From Beroe forskalii (Eukaryota > Ctenophora > Nuda > Beroida > Beroidae), in assembly GCA_011033025.1 (NCBI GenBank), contig WFMF01000361.1, forward strand, positions 117,772 to 181,771: a stretch of DNA of 64,000 nucleotides, given 5' to 3'. The stretch's first letter is position 1; each line of letters starts with the position of its first letter. The notes beneath the pieces were generated by a model, which ran no database searches, was not told the origin of the DNA, and was given only the letters and a program-made list of their open reading frames with translations. This document shows positions 1 to 12,846 of the stretch, in pieces. A program made the translations under genes and the position numbers.

Positions 1-182
1 AACTCCAACCCCCCAAGTCAAGGAAAGGTAATCCTATTTGTACTTCCCCAACTGTTATCAATGACTTTGGTATTTGTTCAGTTTGTGGGATGACAATGCT
101 CTGGACAAATGTGTTTCTTTGTTTACTGTAATAAACGTTTTCATGCAATTTGCTGACTTGATAATGGTGGTTTGATAATGTA

Positions 183-1165
183 TTGTGTAACAAAACATTT
201 CTAGAACATTTAACAAAAGGTTGGAAAAGTGATACTTTTTCTGGCTCATTCTGTTTCATTTGTGACCCATGCTTAACAGATCATGAGCAAAAGCAAGCAG
301 CAACTTTGCAAGATCATGTTCATACATTGGAAAGAAAATGGAATCCATGGAATTCAACCAACTCAGATAAAAGACTGATTGTAAACAAGGCTCACAGCCT
401 CAGCCACCATTGCCTGTGCATCAGATAAACCTCAACCCACGCCACCGGAGGTAATCCATGGAATGACAAAACGATGGGTTGAAAAGGGTCAAGTCCAAAA
501 CTCCAATCATAGTTAAAATGAACTCTTCAGGAACCTCTGTTACAGATGCTGACTTAGAGAAAATTGTGACTGAAAAACAAAATCCAGGTTGACAAAAGCG
601 CTAGAACAAATCAGGTGAAATGTTTGGTTGTGGAAAAATCTGAAGATCGTGAAAAGCCACCAGTAAACTGCAGGAACTTCACCCTGATCACAAAGTTTTC
701 CAGCCCGAGAGACCGCTCTACAATATCAGTGGCTAACATCATTGACAATATCTCCCTGAAGAGTTGAAAGTCAAGATTCTCTCTCCATGCACGATGAAAT
801 TACTACACTTGTTAGCAGTGGGTCTACCTTGAAGCGTTATACATCAGAGAGCAACGTAATGGCAGTAGATACCAGGCATGTATTCGAGTCAGCAACGAAA
901 TTGAAAGTTCATCGAGCATCTTGGCAATAGACTTTATATCGGAATGTATAGCTGCAATGTTTATGACCACTTCTATGTCAAAAGATGTAACAACTGTCAG
1001 AAATTTCATCATTATCAGGACAAATGCAGGGGCAGCAAACCTGTTTGTGCTAAGTGCAAAGGTGAGCACAAACCAATGACTGCTCTTTCTCCTGCAATGA
1101 ACCTAACTTCACTCCCACATGCATCAACTGCAAGAATGAGAAAACATCCTTCAGCCACACTATGA
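183..1165 (+). pseudogene. LINE ORF1 remnant with PHD-like and CCHC zinc motifs
   Basis: ORF1 of CR1/L2-type LINEs encodes an RNA-binding chaperone. A Cys/His-rich stretch at 183-330 (CFICDPC followed by a helical HVHTLE segment) resembles the PHD-like part of such ORF1 proteins. At about 985-1075 a CCHC knuckle (CNNCQKFHHYQDKC) is followed by a second, incomplete knuckle (CAKCKGEH). The two pieces lie in different frames with several stops between them, so no full protein can be made. Assignment rests on motif order and the endonuclease that follows directly. Confidence 0.65.
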
Positions 1166-1268
1166 AGCTTCATTCCTAGAATGTCCATCCTATCGCTGCA
1201 CAAGATAAGTTAAAGAAGTCAATCAAATTTACAATTCAAAAAACATGTCTTGACAAGCCACATATCTG

Positions 1269-4080
1269 ATGTCAAGAAAACAACGAACATCAAGTGCTTG
1301 GCTATGGAATGTTGGATCCATAAACAACAAAGTCGACTCAGTCATGGAATTCATTGTCACTGAAAATCCTCCAGTGGTATTTGTTCAAGAAACGTGGCTT
1401 ACAGATTCAAAACAACCATACCACTGCTATCATAAAGCTCATGGCTATGATGTCCACCATGTTCATCGAACAAATACCAGGAGGTGGAGTTGCTATCCTC
1501 TATAGTCTGGATTTATGAAAGTGGTAAAGTTGTTCATCAGTAACTCACCTACATTTGAATCAGTAAGCTTGAAAATAAAGCTGCCTTGTAAGAAATCCTT
1601 GTTATACCATGTGTGTATAGGACTGGGCCCCTATCAACATTCATCAGTAGATTTTGAAATTTTTTCTTGGGTGACCTTTTCACTAAATCTGACCCAGATA
1701 CTTATCTGTGGAGACTTCAACATCCACATGGATGAATCTATCCATGACCAACGGGCACTTGATAAAGTTATATCTGATTTTGGTCTCAGCCAACTGCAAT
1801 GGGTCTAACACACATTCCTGGGTACATGTTAGATCTTGTTATTGCATCTCAAACATCATCAAAGAAAACGTGTCGAGACCTCACATGGCAGGATGAATTC
1901 TAACCCTGTAGAATTACTACTTACCTATCTTTCAGTTTAAGTATTTCAGCACTCCCTCAGATGATAGAAAAAAGATCTCATTCAGAAATATCAAGAACAT
2001 AAAAATGAGACATTCAGATCTGATATGGAATCCAGCCTTACAAACATCACAGAGTCTGATAGATCCTTTTCAGAGATCATAAATGACCACAACAGCTCAG
2101 TTCTACCACTTAGAAAAACATGCTCCACTGTTGGTCAAATTGGATCCGTGATATACCTGACTCAAAATGGTCTGGATCATCCTATAAGGCAGCGAGCTAG
2201 AAGAAGGAAGGCTGAAAAGTTTTGGAAAAAGACCATGACAGAAAAGGACAAAGATTAATATGCACCTCAGAAAATTTTTGCAACACATTTATTGAAAAGA
2301 AAAGAGAGAATATTTCAAAAGCATTTTGAGAATACAACTACTCTCAGAAAAGCTGGTTCCAATTTAGAATACATTTCGACAGTGAAAAAGTCTCACCCTT
2401 CCAACTGTTGACTCCCTTGCAAGAAACAGGTGAACAACTTCAATTCCTATTTCACTGAAAAAATCGATAAAATTAGAAAAGTTTATTCCTCCTGACAAAG
2501 ATATTATACTGAAATCCAATCAGCGAGATCTGGACATCCTGAGAAATCTTGAGCCAACAACCTACGAAGAACTGAAGGAAATCCTTGCTGAAACCAATCT
2601 GAAATCACAGCCTAGATCCCATTCCAGCAAACCCTAATGTCAGAAAACCTCGATTTGTTCATACCCATTTTTGTCATATAGTTAATGCCTCACTTGCAGA
2701 TGGATCAATGGAAACCCTCAAATCCAGCTCATTTAGTTCCTTATCAAAAGGAAGCTCATTAGACTCGAAACACATACAGAAATTACAGACCTGTCTCCAA
2801 TCTAGCATTTGTAGGCAAGATTATAGAGAAAGTAGTCCAAAGGAGACTTAATGAACACTAAAGAAAAACAATCTTGACATTGACAATCAATCAGCATACA
2901 AGAAAAAAACTTTAGCACAGAAAACCCTGCTTAATACGAGTAGTCAATGATCTGTTGATAGCCTCTGATGAGAACAGCAACAGTGGTCATGCTTGACTTG
3001 TCAGCAGCATTTGATACTGTAGATCACCGAAAACTCTTAACAATCCTCGAGAAAGAGATAGGAATAACTGGTACAGCCTTTGAAATGGTTCAAGAGTTAC
3101 TTATTCAAGGCGCTGTCAGAGAGTTAAGATTGGAGACACTGAGTCAATTGAGATTGTTATTCGTTTTGGTGTTCCACAAGGATCTGTTCGGACCAATCCT
3201 CTTCAATATTTATATCCGTTCTATTTACAAACAGTGAAATCAGTTCTCTTCAACATCCATGGCTTTGCTGATGATCACCAGGTCTTCAAATCATTCCGAA
3301 CAGAAAATGAATATCAGATCCTTGCAAACCGACATGCTACCACTCTGTTTCCAAAACTATTAATGAATGGATGAGTTCACACTATCTTCAACTCAATCCT
3401 GGTAAAAACTGAAATAGTTGTATTTGGAAGCCACTCAATTTTGTCTAAACTGAGATGAACGGGACATTCTTAACTCCCGACACATGTGTAAGATTCGTCC
3501 AACTGCCAAGAACTTAGGATTTTATCTTTGATTCTTCTTTTGACATTCTCCTCAGATTGACAAACTCAAAATGAAATGTATCCATAGCCTAAGGAAGCTA
3601 TCCAAAATGAAGTCCTTTTCTCCATCAAGCAAATGAAACAACTTGTTCTAGCAGTGGTTATTTCATCAATTGATTATTGCAACTCCCTTTACTATGGAAT
3701 GCACTAATGGAACTTAAGAATCCTGCAAAATATTCAGAACAGAGCCTGTGCAGTCATATATTAGGGCCCAAGAGAAGGGACCCAAAAAAACTGAACACCT
3801 GAAATCCCTTCATTGGGTTTAAAGTGCCTGAAAGAATTGAATTCAAGATTCTCTTGACTGTTTTCAAAATTTTGAATGGAAAGCACCTAAAATACTTGAC
3901 TGATCTTTTATGCTACAATAATATCAGTGGAAGTAGAACCTTCATTGAGAGTTATATATATTCCGAAAACTAGAATGGGTGCAAGGGCATTTGTTTGTTA
4001 TGCTTCAAAAACTATGGAATGATTTGCCACTTGAAGTAAATCTTGTTGTTTCACAAAACAATTCAAATCTAAGTTAAAAA
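1269..4080 (+). pseudogene. LINE ORF2 remnant: AP endonuclease and reverse transcriptase
   Basis: ORF2 would nick target DNA and copy the element RNA into the genome. The endonuclease begins near 1305 (WNVGSINNKVDS), has the catalytic-Glu motif QETWLTDS near 1387, and the GDFN box near 1710. The RT palm motif LDLSAAFDTVDH lies at about 2992-3030 and the FADD box near 3260. The C-terminal LINE region can be followed weakly to about 4080 (SLHWV-like and ALKI-like stretches). Many frameshifts and stops separate the pieces, and the longest open stretch is about 95 codons. Confidence 0.8.
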
Positions 4081-4489
4081 CTCTTATTTAGTAGGTCATA
4101 TGATATGTGTAACAGTTAGCTTTGTTCTGTCTTGAGTTGCATAACTGGTGCAGTTTTTACGTCACTTGAGGATTCAGTAACATCTGCATAGTTTTCTTTA
4201 TGATTGGCAGCAACATTTTCTCTACTTATTTTTCTCTAGTGACGATCTGTTTTTAAATTATTCCACAGTTGAGCATATAGAACAGAGTATTGATAGTATT
4301 TTGTTACCTCGTTACTGTGTATAAGCTACCATATTTTATTATTATTATTATTATTGTTATTATTGCTGTAGATCTATAGGCAATTGTTTACATTAGTACC
4401 TAATCTACGTACACATGCGATTATGTATTCCATGTAATCAAACATGCTTCATTTGCCATGATGTTCATTTGATATCAGAGAGTTGTTTT

Positions 4490-6460
4490 GACTTCCATGA
4501 TGTTTCCTACATTTTCCACTTACCACTCTGATAGCAGACTCTAATTTCTGAACTCTGCTGACTTACCAATCCAATTCCAGTCCACTAACACGCTTATCTT
4601 ACCTGCAGTCTGATCTCAATCCACTTATATCACTCTGCTCTCAATCCACTTATAATATACCATTCTGTTCCCAGTTCACGTATCACTCTGATAGTGATAC
4701 AAGTCCATTTGACAATGACGTCTGTCCTGAGTCCACTTTCCACTCTGATCCCATTCTGCTTACGACTCTGAACCCAATCGAATGTCCATTTACCACTCTG
4801 ATCCCAATCTACTAAGCACTCTGATCTCAGTTCACTTACTACTTTACTACGCTAGTTCAATAATCCATTCTACTTACTGCTCTGATCCCAGTCCAATGTT
4901 CATTTTACACTTTCATCTCAATCCAGTTACCACTCTGATTCCATTCTACTTACCACTCTGATCCCAGTCTGCTTACTCACTCTGAACTCAGTCCAATGGC
5001 CATTTACCACTCTGATGCCAATCCACTTAGGGGCCATCCATTAATTGTTGCCTGCTTTTTTTCTCCGAATTTCAGACACCCCCTCCCCTATGTTCGCACT
5101 TGTTACAAATTCAAAAACCACCCCCCCCCCCCCCCCCCCTTATTGAACGTTCGCAATAAATTTTAGAAAATTTATATTATGATAAACATCATGTTACCAT
5201 AAAATATACCATAGCATTAGTTGCTTAGTTGAACTTAACAAACACTGGTGATGGTGTTCAGTTTTACTGAAATTGATTCGAATTCCATGCTTTTGACTGA
5301 GACTTTATTTCACCATCCTGTGCAAATGATAGTGATATAAAATGCATAACATGGTCAATCCAATGAAAATCACAAATTTTCGTACATCAATTTGTAACGT
5401 TACACCCCTCTTCAAAACCCCTCCCCTCTATGTTCGCACACATGTTACAAATTTTGAAAACCCTCCCCCCCCCCCCCTAAATATGAAACGTAATTTATGG
5501 ATCGCCCCTTAGCACTCTGATCTCAGTTCAGCGTTCAATCACTACGGTGATTCCATTCCACTACCACTCTAATCCCAGTCCTCTACAACTCTGACCCTCC
5601 AGTTCAATGTCTATTTTCCACTATGATCTCAACTACTTACTCACTTACCACAGGACTTACAGTGACCTACTTACCACTCTCTCATCCCATCCACCTATGC
5701 TACCACTGATCCCAGTCCGCTTACCACTCCTGAACTCAGTCCAATGTCCATTTACCACTCTGATGCAGGTCCATTTGCCACCCTGGTCTCAGTAGTACTG
5801 AGTTCAATTTCCACTCAATTCTGTCAATAAACCACTTCTATCCCAGTCTATTTGCCAACCTGATTCATGATTTAGTCCGGAGTCCACTTTCCACTCTATT
5901 TCCCGTATACTAACCAGTTAATTTAAATTATCCCAGTCCATTCGTCACTTTGAGAACACAGTCTTGACTCCTGATTCCACTTTGCAATCTGGATTCCAGA
6001 ACACGTACCACTATAATCTCAGTCAATTTGCCACTCTAATCAGTCCTGAGTCCACTTACTCCGATTCCTGTTTACTAACCACTTTTATCCCAGTCCTCCC
6101 GTCCATTTTTTTACTCTGATCCCAGTCTGCTTAAAACTCTGAACCCAGTCAAATGTCCATTTACCACTCTGATCTCACATGTATGGCAGTTACCACTTTG
6201 ATTCCATTCTACTTACCTGATTACCACTCTGATCGCAGTCTGCTTACCACTCTGAACCTCAGTCCAATGGCCATTTACCACTCTGATGCCGATCCACTTA
6301 GCACTCTGATCCCAGCTCAATCTTTCTATGCCCATTTTCAACTATGATCTAACCATGTTATCCCCAGTCCATTTGCTACTAGGCACCCTGATTCCATTCC
6401 AATTAGGTACCATCTCAGATCTCTCTCCACTATATGTCAATGAATGATACATCCATTGAA
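4490..6460 (+). repeat. Degenerate ~22-25-bp minisatellite (CCACTCTGATCCCAGTCCA-type)
   Basis: About 1.5 kb is built from diverged copies of a unit close to TTACCACTCTGATCCCAGTC. Variants read CACTCTGAACTCAGTCC, TCCATTTACCACTCTG and similar. Unit length varies, and copies are lost or fused. The array is split at 5030-5508 by a MITE, so it predates that insertion. No coding potential is seen; the short open frames here are only the repeat translated. Confidence 0.85.
5030..5508. mobile_element. 479-bp MITE with TTA target duplications (PIF/Harbinger-like)
   Basis: The element starts GGGGCCATCCATTAATT and ends with the inverted form of GGGGCGATCCATAAATT, so the termini match at 15 of 17 positions. 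It is flanked by TTA on both sides (5027-5029 and 5509-5511). Removing it restores an uninterrupted minisatellite unit (CCACTTA-GCACTCTG). Inside each end is a direct repeat of about 45 bp containing TGTTCGCAC..TGTTACAAAT followed by a long C run. TTA (TWA) duplications and G-rich ends fit PIF/Harbinger. No transposase is present, so it is non-autonomous. Confidence 0.75.
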
Positions 6461-6469
6461 ATACTGCAA

Positions 6470-9400
6470 GAAACATTGCTTCAATTTTGTTACAATTAAA
6501 GATGTTGTCACCACACTTACTCGTACTCTTATTTCTGATAAAGTTTACAAAGAAGTCTCTATATTCTACGCACCTATTTTGATCTATTGCTACCTACTGT
6601 TTATCAAATCGAAATCCAAATAAAATTGCTGATAGAAAGTTTGCAAGGGTTTCACTTCTATGGGCGTGTCAATATGGATGTAAGCCACTTACACTCAATC
6701 TGCTGTTATACAGGAACATCGGACAAAAATATTCCCTAGATCTGCAGTAGAACGGCAGTTTTTAATTCAATTACAGATTCTAATTGAACCGCAGATCTAC
6801 AGCAGATATTCTGTACAGGAACAACGGCGTAATTACTACGCCCTCTTAATTCATACCTCCATGTGTATAATCTGAATTATCCACTAGTATTCCGAACAAA
6901 AGAAGAGGGCTATTTTTTCATTTTTCGAAACATTTTGAATTCCGGCAGGAAACGATCATCAAGTAGGGAACGTTTAGTGCAACATTATATGCTAGGTTCG
7001 CTTATTAGAGGGGGAAATTTCGTCTTTCGGTTTCAAGCCGACTTTTTTTTATCATGTATTTTGGCTTCAACCGGGTTCAAAACGATGGAATAGCTACGAT
7101 AACGGTATTTTTTGTATTTTGGTTCGAGTCGAGTCAAACTATTCCTGGCAAGCTGTAATTGAGTGAATGGCAGTCAGGTACATTTAGGTTTGCGGGCAGG
7201 CTTTGAAAGAGGGAGTCATGTCGTGTAATTCCTGTATAATATGTTTACTCCTTCTACAACAGTGCACTTACACTGATTCTATGGAGGAAGAGTTACACGG
7301 AAACCCTACATGTAGATACATATCATGTACATATACGAACTGTGTGTGTTGAGATTCTATCATGTGTCAACTGTCATACAGAGTAGATGATAGGAGTTCT
7401 CGCAGCTACTGACCACTCACCTAACCACATGATCGAGTGCTACCCTCAACCAACAACTTCTTGGTTGTACGTGTTGCGCGCGGCTATAATCATGTAACTG
7501 GAAACTCGCCGAAATTAATGAAATATATGCAATCATGATTCGAGCAATGACAAATTTCTATGGTTTCTTTCATTAATAAATAAATCAAGTTTTCTTTGAA
7601 AACATTACGACCCGATTAGTGAAATCAGTACATCATTCATGTACCAGAAAAACATAAACAGGATTATCCAGAGTCCCGTTATGTTGTAATAAATTAACAT
7701 ATTTCATAAGACAGTGGAGGGAGAAGGGATAATAACCTCTGCTAAGAATTAAGATGCGTGTAGAGGGTAGTCGATTAAGATGACGTCATTGTGAGAGCTT
7801 GAAGTGGTGAGTTGATGACTTCAATCCGACTACTGTAAGTGTGGAGTGCAGGATATACCGTCCAGGGACAAGGAAGAAAGGAGATCAAATTACACGAGCT
7901 CCTGAATTATTACCCAACAAATGTAATTATAGTGGCTGCTGGGATGGGAGGGTGTAGAGATGGGCTTTGTTTGAATTTTCGCTCCCCACTCCTCTTTTTA
8001 AAGACAAAATATATCCAAAATACGTGTATGTATAATCTAGGTTCATCTGTAATCATTAATTCATTAATTATCTGTTGCAGTGACCATGTAACAGAGCCGT
8101 TATAATTTAATGTTGCCAGAGGGTGGTGAATGGTGCGTTTTCTTGTGGTTCATTATGCATGAAAATCAACAGGGGAATGTACCGAAATCATATTTTGGTT
8201 TATACCCCAGCTGATTTCCGAGCATCACTAACGGTATTCAAGACAGTACATTTTAACAGTATGCGCAGTGCGCACCAATTCTCAGAATAGCTGGAACCAG
8301 ACCAAGTACCATGACAAGCTTTGGGAAGGAGCTATTATGCAACACAACAGAGAGGGGAAGAGCTCATGTAACTATTCCCATATATGGTCATATCAACTTC
8401 ACTCACTCAATACTACTCATCAGTGAGCTGCTAAATAATCCCTCTCCCTTTCAGTATAAAACTCTCACCCACACCTGAACAGAGAGCGTTCTAAGAGCAT
8501 TCCATCGCATGATAACACTTAGTACGTCCTAATATATTACACATTCTTTACTGCACTACTCCCACATTCATATTGCACACTCCCTGGACAGCAGTACACG
8601 TTCACTAGATCTAGCAATAAACGTGTCCAATACATTAATATCGCTACCTGCACCCACAAATCCTGCCATGGTCACGTGATCACTAAATACCGGCAGGTAT
8701 TTGATGCTTAAAATAATGCAGTTTCATATTTGAGGCGATTTTGCTGAATACCCTTCTAATTCATTTTCACACGGTTTAAATATAGCATTTCAAATAAGCA
8801 TTTTTCTGGCAATCGGGCCTGAAACACAAGATACTCGGTGAATGCCGAATATTCGAAAAATGGCTCGAAGTACTCGGCAAATCGTAGGCGATGTTGGAAA
8901 ATAGCTGGAACTCCGGCAGCATGGAAATAAAGGACATGGTTTTTCTTCGAATCAGCATAATATCATGCAATTTGCACGTTCTTACGTTCCTTGAAATTCT
9001 AATTTATGCATTTGCGATAATATAAAACTGCTTTCTATGGAGGCTTTAATTTTCAAAAACTTTTTGTTGTCACAAAAACATATCTTCATCACTTCCCAAA
9101 CATGATTTTACACATAAAATAGTGTTGTAAAGTTTAAAACATTCTATACCATGCCATTCTGAGGAAAGGAACTGAGTTTCCGGCTCAGGACATGTGCACA
9201 ATTACACGAGGGCACATCAAGAAGTGGTATTAGTAAGAGTAATTACACTGTTCTACACACACGATAATGACCCACAGCGCGAACAATATGCTGTTTATCA
9301 TTATCATGATAATAATTTAATTACTTGCTAACATATTTTACTCCAAACACCCGCACGTAAAGCTAGTTTTCATTAGACGGATATGTTATTATATACACGA

Positions 9401-9925
9401 CAAATTCGCATAAAATATGCATTATTTAATGAGGAGTACTAACAGTAGTAGTACCGGGGTGTAAAATGTAAGGTATGTTTAGTGTAATAATTAAACCTGA
9501 ACTGTTGAACACCAGTAGCGTTGATGTGTCTACAACACAGTATTTTGTTCGCTTTGGACTGAGGTACAGTTCAAAGAACGCGAGACGTCCTCTTCAAGAC
9601 ACCAACAGCGGCGCGTTGTTTGGCTAGGTGCCAGAAAAGCGCCTTCGATCACACACGCACACACACGCACAAACATTGGATATCCCATAGTGTCAGTGTG
9701 TTTGTGTGTACGTACACTAGGTGTGTTATTATAAATAGTGTTGGAGATGTAGCGTGTTCAGTAGTATCATAGCACGCATTTGAACTGGTGCTTCTTACGA
9801 ATAGGTGGTGTACTGTGTAGCTCAATGTGTACGACTGCCACTGAGGTGGTATTATTACGCAGTGTAACTCAAACCATAGAGTAAAACTCAGCTGTGTTTG
9901 TAGTAAATAGTTTAAATTGGTGGCA
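6470..9925. other. Intergenic DNA without recognisable genes
   Basis: No exon-like frame with good splice sites, no RNA gene and no complete mobile element was found. Open frames here are under 95 codons and resemble nothing known. There is a short CA-rich stretch at about 9650-9670. Confidence 0.55.
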
Positions 9926-10326
9926 GGCAATCAAGAGGAAATGTATAATTCAACTTGAATGGCTTTAGCTTTAGGGAGTTCTTCCCCTTTCCTCAAGACA
10001 GGCAGAGCTATAACATCTACTGCAGTACAGACACTGCGGAATCAAAAGGAAATATGCATAATTCAACTTGAATGGCTTTTAGGGAGTACTTTCCTTTTCC
10101 TGAAGACAGGTAGAGCTATAACTCAGTCAAACAGTTAATCTATTGCAGTACAGACACTGCGGAATCAAGAGGGAATGTACATTATTCAACTTAAATGGAG
10201 CTAGAGATCACTTTCTATTTCCTTCAGACAAACAAGTTCTGAACGATAACTTAGTCCAACAGTCAATAGAAAACAGTACAGAGGAAGTGGAAACTTCCTC
10301 TTTCCATCAGACAAACAGCCAAAGAG
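9926..10326 (+). repeat. Three tandem ~110-125-bp repeats
   Basis: Three successive copies begin near 9926, 10036 and 10159. Each contains AATTCAACTTGAATGGCTTT (with variants), a TTTCCTnAAGACAGG segment and GCAGTACAGACACTGCGGAATC. A similar piece (ATCTACTGCAGAACTGAC) lies just beyond the right end of the neighbouring element, at about 12302. This suggests that the element inserted into the array. Confidence 0.75.
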
Positions 10327-10330
10327 CAGT

Positions 10331-12294
10331 CATTGATAGCAGCCAGAATGTAAGGAATTTGTGACATTGGCTTATTTATACATCATTTTTTCAAAAATGT
10401 TATAATGCCAATCTTTTCACATAAAAAGTTAGTTTGGACATCTGTGGTGACCAAAAAACTTTTTTGAACATGATATTACCTTATTTGTGGCAACTGTGAG
10501 GTTAAATATGAGGCTGATTTGAGCAAAAAATGCCTTATTTCACAGCTTTTGGCTATTTAATGCATCAAAGGAGTGTTTTAGTCCTCCAAAAGTAATTTTT
10601 TCTTGATCAAGAGGTCAAAATCCACCTTTTAGGTCAAAATTTAGGAATTTGTGACCTTGCGTTGTCGATTTGAGGCTAACACAAAATCCAATTTTTTGAT
10701 AAAAACATGGGAAGGAAGACACTTATCCTCACCTGAGATCTGCCAACAAATCCTAATGAGTACAATTTTCATTTGAGGTGATCTTAGACAGTTTCAGCTT
10801 CATTTTGGTATCAAGAATATGTCTTTACTTGCTTTTGTTGCTGTTTTGAGGCTAAATTTTGTCGCGACATCTCAAAAACCTGGATTTTACTGTTTTTAGC
10901 CACTTCAAACATCAAAGAAGTGTTTGAGTCCTCCCAAAGTTATCAGTCTCAATCAAAAGGTCAAAATATACTTCCTTGGTCAAATTTGGGAGTTTTTGAC
11001 CTTGCGTTGTCCATTTGAGGCTAAAAAATGGCCTGAATTTTTGATAAAATCCCGGGAGGAAGTCACTTAACCTCTCCTGAGAGCCACCAATCCATCCCAT
11101 TGTGAAAAATTTGGGTTTGAGGTGATCCTAGACAGTTTCAGCTTCATTTTGCCATCAAGAATCTGTTTTCATTGGCTTTTTGTTGCTGTCTTGAGGCTAA
11201 AACTGTGTCGACATCTGAAAACATCTGAAAACCTGGATTTTACAGTTTTAGACATTTTAACCTCATGGAGGTGCTTCAGTCCTCTTAAAGAAATGTAATC
11301 TTAATCAAGAGGTCAGAATATACTTCCTTGGTTCAAAGCTGGGAGTTTTTGACCTTGCGTTGTTCATTTGAGGCAAAAACAAGGCCAAATTTTTAGATGA
11401 AATTCCCGGGAGGACATCGCTTAACCTCTCCTGAGAGCCACAAATTCATCCCATTGTGCAAAATTTTGGTTTGAGGTGATCCTAGACAGTTTCAGCTTCA
11501 TCTTGGTAACAAAAATATGTTTTCATTGGCTTCTGTTGTGGTCTTGAGGCTAAATTTGTGTCACGACATCCGAAAACCCCGTTTTTTGGAAAACGAGCCC
11601 AAGATTAACCCCTGAGGGACAACATAAAGAGGTAGGACCAGTTTTATGCCACCAACTTGTAGCCACCATGGGTACTACAAGTTGGTAAGACAACTTCAGG
11701 TCAGGCCCTCTCCCTCTGGGAATAATAGGTCGTCTACACATGCGCACGTACACCACCTCTTTGACCAGACCACGGAAAAAGTAAAGCAGGTAGCCAGGAT
11801 CTATCCATGTCAACTTGTAGCAGCCATGGGTACTACAGTTTGGTGTAGGATTGGTTTCTCTTCTGTGTTGGATATTGAGGTTAAGAAGGCCGGTCTACGC
11901 GCGCGCGCGCTCACGCGGGTACACCGCCTTTGATAACCTCAACTGGGCCACGAAGGACTTGACCTTTCCAGTGAAGACTCTTCTTATGTAAGAGGGTCTT
12001 CTCGAATTTTTGAGATAGGTCCCAAGGCTGTATCTCTTTTAGTTTTTGAGTTATGAGCTCTTTTGTGAGGGAAAATCGAGTTGCATGTCACAAATTGAAA
12101 GCGACTTTTTAGGTCGTTTTAACCTCATAAAATCCCAACGCAAGGTCGGATTTTGATAATTCTTGTTGCAAATGATAGATATCAATGAGTTCTTTCATAT
12201 AAGACTGTTTCCAACCATCTGGGATGCCTATTTCACTGCACAGAAGCCTTTAAGTGTCAAAAATGGCCAACTTGCATTCTGGCTGCTATCGATG
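10331..12294. mobile_element. 1.96-kb terminal-inverted-repeat DNA element, family unknown
   Basis: The left end (10331-10354) and the inverted right end (12271-12294) share 22 of 24 bases; the core is GATAGCAGCCAGAATG. CAGT flanks both sides (10327-10330 and 12295-12298), and a 5-bp GCAGT reading is also possible. The interior has no coding region. It is filled by ~350-bp tandem repeats (10500-11580), a diverged two-copy repeat around 11650-11940, and an inverted copy of the GACCTTGCGTTG motif at 12136-12147. It looks like a non-autonomous cut-and-paste element that has acquired satellite-like internal DNA. The superfamily cannot be named from these ends. Confidence 0.7.
10500..11580 (+). 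repeat. ~345-354-bp tandem repeats inside the TIR element
   Basis: Marker strings recur at regular spacing. GACCTTGCGTTG starts at 10653, 10998 and 11351; GTTTCAGCTT starts at 10791, 11135 and 11489. This gives just over three units of 344-354 bp, diverged by substitutions and small indels. The repeat lies wholly within the inverted ends of the host element. Confidence 0.85.
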
Positions 12295-12298
12295 CAGT

Positions 12299-12838
12299 GA
12301 ATCTACTGCAGAACTGACATTACAGTTCATTTACACTGTTCATATTTTACACGGTTCCCATGATACAGAGCTCGTTTTACGAAGAGACCAGTGTTTGGAT
12401 GTGTGTAACGGAAGTGGACCATGAAATAACATGCACTCGCTCTAAACATTCCTCTTTCTCTTCTACACTACACACACGCAGCTCTACAACAGTGGCACTA
12501 GAGTAGTAACTCCTTCTCTACATAAACACTCTGCAGCAACACAGCCATTCTACACTTTAGTAGAGTGTTCTAGAATCTCAACTACACATTGTTTTAACAT
12601 GTACACAACACGTTACATACGATACATGGTAGTTAATGTTACAACAAATGTCAGATATTTCAGAGCGGAACTATTACTTCCAATCCACGAATGGTCAGAG
12701 AGGTTCTTATTTCAAATATAAAACTGTATCAATATATCTGAGAGGGGGTGCCATCTTACCCCGTCATTTTGTGAATATAAAGGCAAAGGGGGTCAAAATA
12801 AACCTCACATTTTATGCGATGTACCGGGACAAAATACA
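12299..12838. other. Short intergenic stretch, nothing recognised
   Basis: AT-rich DNA between two mobile elements. Only frames under 75 codons with no recognisable motif are present. Confidence 0.5.
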
Positions 12839-12846
12839 GGTAAAAC

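Larger units (their letters stand above)
1..4130 (+). mobile_element. Decayed LINE of the CR1/L2 group
   Basis: This is an old two-ORF non-LTR retrotransposon. Traces of ORF1 (PHD-like and CCHC knuckles) are followed by endonuclease and reverse-transcriptase traces in order, all on the plus strand. Recognisable pieces are the endonuclease GDFNIHMDE, the RT motif LDLSAAFDTVDH and a FADD box near 3260. The reading frame changes repeatedly and stops are common, so it has been dead for a long time. The 5' end runs off the window. The 3' end lies near 4130, before a TTA microsatellite at about 4337-4366. The family is placed by the RT motif style; CR1 and L2 cannot be told apart by eye. Confidence 0.85.
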
